64,000 nt of DNA from an uncultured Phycisphaerales bacterium (GTDB lineage: Bacteria > Planctomycetota > Phycisphaerae > Phycisphaerales > UBA1924). The notes below the pieces were generated by a model, which worked only from the letters and a program-made list of their open reading frames with translations, had not been told where the DNA came from and made no database searches. This document shows, piece after piece, positions 60,477 to 64,000 of the stretch. The position numbers and the translations under genes were made by a program. The first letter of the stretch is position 1. Every line of letters starts with the position of its first letter. The stretch covers positions 1-64,000 of the forward strand of contig CALKJW010000011.1 of assembly GCA_937995595.1 (NCBI GenBank). The letters run 5' to 3'.

Positions 60477-61850
60477 ATGCTCGACGCGGCCCTCCAGTTC
60501 GTCGGACGGACGCACCCGATGGTGCTGCACCTGCCCATCGGTATCGTCGCCGCGCTGCTCGCGCTCGAAGCGCTCGCGCTGCTCCGACGCGACCCCCTGC
60601 CGCGATCGGTGCGAGCGCCGCTCGCGTGGCTCCTGGCGGCGTCCGCCGCGGCGTCCGTCGCCTCCGGCCTGCTGCTCAGCAGCGAGGACGGCTACGGCGG
60701 CCGCACGCTCGATCTGCACAAGTGGCTGGGGATCGCGGTCGGCCTCGCCGCGGCGGCCTGCGCCGTGTCGCTGCACATTCCGCGTGCACGCCCGCTCTAC
60801 GGACCGCTCGTGGTTGTGTGCGGCGTGCTGATCATCCCCGCCGGGCACTTCGGCGCGGCGATGACGCACGGAGAGGGCTTCCTGACCGCGCCGCTCCGCG
60901 AGCACGCCGCGGCCCAGCGCAGCCGCGAAGGACCAAATGGCGGCACGCTCCCCGTGGCGGGCGGCGAGTACGCGACGCGAATCGCACCGATCTTCGAGCG
61001 GTACTGCGTCTCGTGCCACGGCGAATCGACGCGCAAGGGCAAACTCGCGCTGCACACGCCCGCGGCGATCATGGCCGGCGGCGCGACAGGCCCGGCCCTC
61101 GAGCCCCGGGACGCCGAGGCGAGCGAACTGGTCTTCCGGATGCGCCTCCCCGCCGATGACGACGCGGCCATGCCGCCCAAGGGCAAGCCGCGCCCCGACG
61201 AAGCCACGATCGCCCTCATCGCCGCATGGATCGACGCCGGCGCGAACTTTGAAGACGACGAACAGACCGCGGCGCCGCCCGCCGCCCCCGCGCCGCGGCC
61301 GACGCGCCTCGAAGCGCCAGCCGAGGCCCTCGCCGCGCTGCACGCCGCGCACGCCCACGTCGAGGTCATCGACCCCGCGACCGGCGCGCTGTGGGTCTCG
61401 TTCGCCTCCGCGCCGGGCATCGGCGACGATGCCGCCAGACGCCTGCTCGCGCCCGTTTCGCCGATGGTCGCCGAGTTGTCCCTTGCGCGCACGGCGATCG
61501 GCGACCCGACCTTGGACATCGTGGCGGACATGCCGCGCCTGCGCGTGCTCAGTCTCGCCCACACGCGCTGCACGGCCGAGGGCCTCGGGCGTCTGTCCGC
61601 ATTGCCGCTGCTGGAAGTTCTCAGCCTCGCGGGCGTGTCGGTCGGCGAGTCGGCGGCGAGGGTTCTGGCGACCGGGTTCCCCGCGTTGCGCAAGGTGCAC
61701 GTCTGGGATTCGGGCATGGACGACGCCGGCATCGCGCAACTGCGCGCCGCGCGGCCCTATCTGATGGTCGAATCCGGGCAGCCGCCGACCGACGCCGGCG
61801 AGCCCGAGCCCGATTTCACCTTCAGCAGCGATGCCCCGCCGCCATCATGA
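60477..61850 (+). CDS. membrane-bound c-type cytochrome domain protein (DUF2231-like TM region + CxxCH + LRR-like C-terminus)
   Basis: FVGRTHPMVLHLPIGIVAALLALEALAL; RIAPIFERYCVSCHGESTRKGKLAL; LRVLSLAHTRCTAEGLGRLSALPLLEVLSLAGVSV. Confidence 0.9.
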   Translation: MLDAALQFVGRTHPMVLHLPIGIVAALLALEALALLRRDPLPRSVRAPLAWLLAASAAASVASGLLLSSEDGYGGRTLDLHKWLGIAVGLAAAACAVSLHIPRARPLYGPLVVVCGVLIIPAGHFGAAMTHGEGFLTAPLREHAAAQRSREGPNGGTLPVAGGEYATRIAPIFERYCVSCHGESTRKGKLALHTPAAIMAGGATGPALEPRDAEASELVFRMRLPADDDAAMPPKGKPRPDEATIALIAAWIDAGANFEDDEQTAAPPAAPAPRPTRLEAPAEALAALHAAHAHVEVIDPATGALWVSFASAPGIGDDAARRLLAPVSPMVAELSLARTAIGDPTLDIVADMPRLRVLSLAHTRCTAEGLGRLSALPLLEVLSLAGVSVGESAARVLATGFPALRKVHVWDSGMDDAGIAQLRAARPYLMVESGQPPTDAGEPEPDFTFSSDAPPPS

Positions 61851-62000
61851 CGCCGCCCAGTCCGAAGGCATTCGGTTCATTGATCGGACCATGTTTGGGT
61901 GTTCCGCGGATCGGTCGCGCGGGGGTTGCTTGAAACCCGGACGATGTTCGGCCTATTGTTTGCATCTGAAGCACACCCAACGCCTTGAGGCACCAGACGC

Positions 62001-62267
62001 ATGAACGAGGCCCAGTTCCGCACGCAGACCGTCCACAGCAACCGCCGGCACGACAAGGACTCGGGTTCGCCCGAGGTCCAGGTGGCGTTGCTGACCAACG
62101 ACATCAACGCGCTCTCGCGGCACCTGCAGACGCACCGCAAGGACAACAGTTCCCGCCGCGGTCTGACGTTGAAGGTCGCGCGTCGCAACCGACTCCTGAA
62201 GTACCTGGCGCGGACGGACCGCGACGGCTACTCGGCCCTGATCCAGCGTCTGGGCCTGCGCAAGTAA
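62001..62267 (+). CDS. rpsO: 30S ribosomal protein S15
   Basis: [69 protein letters not shown]. Confidence 0.98.
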   Translation: MNEAQFRTQTVHSNRRHDKDSGSPEVQVALLTNDINALSRHLQTHRKDNSSRRGLTLKVARRNRLLKYLARTDRDGYSALIQRLGLRK

Positions 62268-62273
62268 CAACCG

Positions 62274-62305
62274 AGCCCCTCGCGAAAGCGGGGGGCTTGT
62301 CGTTT
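62274..62305 (+). terminator. stem-loop/terminator downstream of rpsO
   Basis: AGCCCCTCGC-GAAA-GCGGGGGGCT then tgtcgttt. Confidence 0.8.
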
Positions 62306-62565
62306 CGGCCCACCTCGGGCCAGGCGGGTCGTGCCTGCAAGCCCTCTCGCAGGCAGCCGCCAAACCAGACGGGGAGAGGGCGTGGGGATGGGGAACCGGC
62401 CACGGCCCGGGTGGCAGTGGGCACGGGACAGTCGCCGACTGTCTCCTGCCTTCTGCCTCCTCTGCGGTGTCGGGTCGGTGAGACATGCCCGGCGGCCGCG
62501 CCCAATGCCCGTTCCCGGGCTGCCCGCGCGCGGACCCCGGGCCAGCGACGCCGGGAGGCAGAATC

Positions 62566-64000
62566 ATGCAGTACGTCAGAGTCGAACGCGAGATCGCCGG
62601 TCGGAAACTCGTCCTCGAGACCGGCAAGGTCGCCAAACTTTGCGACGCGGCGGTCATGGCCCACTACGCGGGCAGCACCGTCCTCGCGACCGTTGTCCGC
62701 GCCAAACCGCGCGAGGGGCTGGACTTCTTCCCCCTCACGGTCGATTACCGCGAGAAGACCGCCGCGGCGGGCAAGTTCCCCGGCGGCTTCCGCAAGCGCG
62801 AGGGCGCGCCCAACGAGAAGGAAATCCTGACCATGCGGATGATCGACCGCCCGATCCGTCCGCTCTTCCCCGACGGTTTCATCGACGAGATCCAGATCCA
62901 GGTCTGGGTGATGTCGCACGACGGCGAGAACGACACCGACGTGCTCGCGGGCACCGCCGCGTCGGCGGCGCTGGCGATCTCCAACGCGCCGTTCGAGGGC
63001 CCGACGGCGACAGTGCGTGTCGGCCGCGTCGTGACCGACGACGGCCTGCGCTACGTCCTGAACCCCACCGTCACGCAACTGGAGTACTCCGATCTGGACA
63101 TGGTCCTCGCCGGCCACAAGGACGGCGTGAACATGATCGAGGTCGGCGCGGCCGAGGTCGACGAGAAGGGCGTGCTGGGCGCGATCGAGTTCGGCATCGA
63201 GGAAGGCATCAAGCCCATCCTGTCGCTGATCGACGAACTGGTGAAGAAGGTCGGCAAGGACAAGGTGGTGGGCGACCTGGCTCTCCCGCCGGGCGACGTG
63301 GTCGAGCAGGTCCGCAACGCGGTCGAGGGCCAGTTGACCGAGGCCCGGCGCATCCCCGGCAAGCAGGACCGCGCCGAGCGCGTCGACGCGATCCGCAAGG
63401 CGATGCTCGACGAGCACTTCCCGCTCAAGACCAACGGCACGTACGAGGACTTCCTCGCCAGCCAGAAGCGCCACAACGCCGCGAAGGAGGCCTTCCGCCG
63501 GCTGGAAGAGAAGATCACCCGCCGCCTGATCATCGAGAACGGCGTGCGGGCCGACGGCCGCAAGCCCACGCAGATCCGCCCCATCACGGCCGAGGTCGGG
63601 GTGTTCGCGCGGACCCACGGCTCGGCGCTCTTCCAGCGCGGCGAGACGCAGTCGCTCTGCTCCTGCACGCTCGGCACGGGCAAGGACGAGCAGATCATCG
63701 ACGGCCTGCTGCCCGAGTACTCCAAGAAGTTCACGCTGCACTACAACTTCCCCCCGTTCTCGACGGGCGAGGCCAAGCGCATCACCGGCCCCGGCCGGCG
63801 CGAGATCGGGCACGGCGCGCTCGCCGAACGCTCGCTGCTGGGCGTGCTGCCCTCGCCCGAGGAGTTCCCGTACACCATCCGCGTGGTGTCCGACATCACC
63901 GAGTCCAACGGCAGTTCGTCGATGGCCTCGGTCTGCGGCGGGTGCCTGGCGCTGATGGACGCCGGCGTGCCGATCAAGGCCCCGGTCGCGGGCATCTCCA
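62566..64000 (+). CDS. pnp: polyribonucleotide nucleotidyltransferase, partial at window end
   Basis: [41 protein letters not shown]...[16 protein letters not shown]...[26 protein letters not shown]. Confidence 0.98.
   Translation, partial: MQYVRVEREIAGRKLVLETGKVAKLCDAAVMAHYAGSTVLATVVRAKPREGLDFFPLTVDYREKTAAAGKFPGGFRKREGAPNEKEILTMRMIDRPIRPLFPDGFIDEIQIQVWVMSHDGENDTDVLAGTAASAALAISNAPFEGPTATVRVGRVVTDDGLRYVLNPTVTQLEYSDLDMVLAGHKDGVNMIEVGAAEVDEKGVLGAIEFGIEEGIKPILSLIDELVKKVGKDKVVGDLALPPGDVVEQVRNAVEGQLTEARRIPGKQDRAERVDAIRKAMLDEHFPLKTNGTYEDFLASQKRHNAAKEAFRRLEEKITRRLIIENGVRADGRKPTQIRPITAEVGVFARTHGSALFQRGETQSLCSCTLGTGKDEQIIDGLLPEYSKKFTLHYNFPPFSTGEAKRITGPGRREIGHGALAERSLLGVLPSPEEFPYTIRVVSDITESNGSSSMASVCGGCLALMDAGVPIKAPVAGIS

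Noticed and set aside
56463-61739. 1758-aa minus-strand ORF antisense to three genes
   Set aside because: Composition is the Arg/Ala/His-rich pattern produced by reading high-GC genes on the opposite strand; the plus-strand genes have clear family motifs.

Overview
The window is high-GC bacterial chromosome that looks planctomycete. The lineage markers are DUF1549/DUF1553 and DUF1501 proteins, a planctomycete-type cytochrome c protein and an HmgA-like dioxygenase; I infer something Phycisphaerae-like. Most of it is ordinary core genome: lnt, accD, rpe, hmgA, gmhA, cutC, apbE, panD, folD, purT, thiC (with a TPP riboswitch), gyrA, a znuABC-like operon, a MacB/HlyD-type export operon, and rpsO-pnp. 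The left 3.6 kb looks like one end of an integrated element at a tRNA-Asp: a tyrosine recombinase, a DUF433/PIN-like toxin-antitoxin pair with a frameshifted toxin frame, and a truncated IS3-family element with a C_CCA_AAC slippery site. The most unusual signal is an apparently self-contained, mostly non-coding transcription unit at about 46950-47297. It has a good -35/-10 promoter and a strong terminator. Inside is AAAGGAGGTGATCCAG, a 16-nt perfect complement of the canonical 16S rRNA 3' tail, placed before an 11-codon GTG ORF. Other points to check: a histidine-phosphatase-fold protein without its catalytic histidines, a palindromic repeat inside the thiC coding sequence, several distinct short repeat families, a frameshifted Tat/NHL-type gene, and a basic protein downstream of gyrA. 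All calls come from reading sequence and translations; no searches were run.
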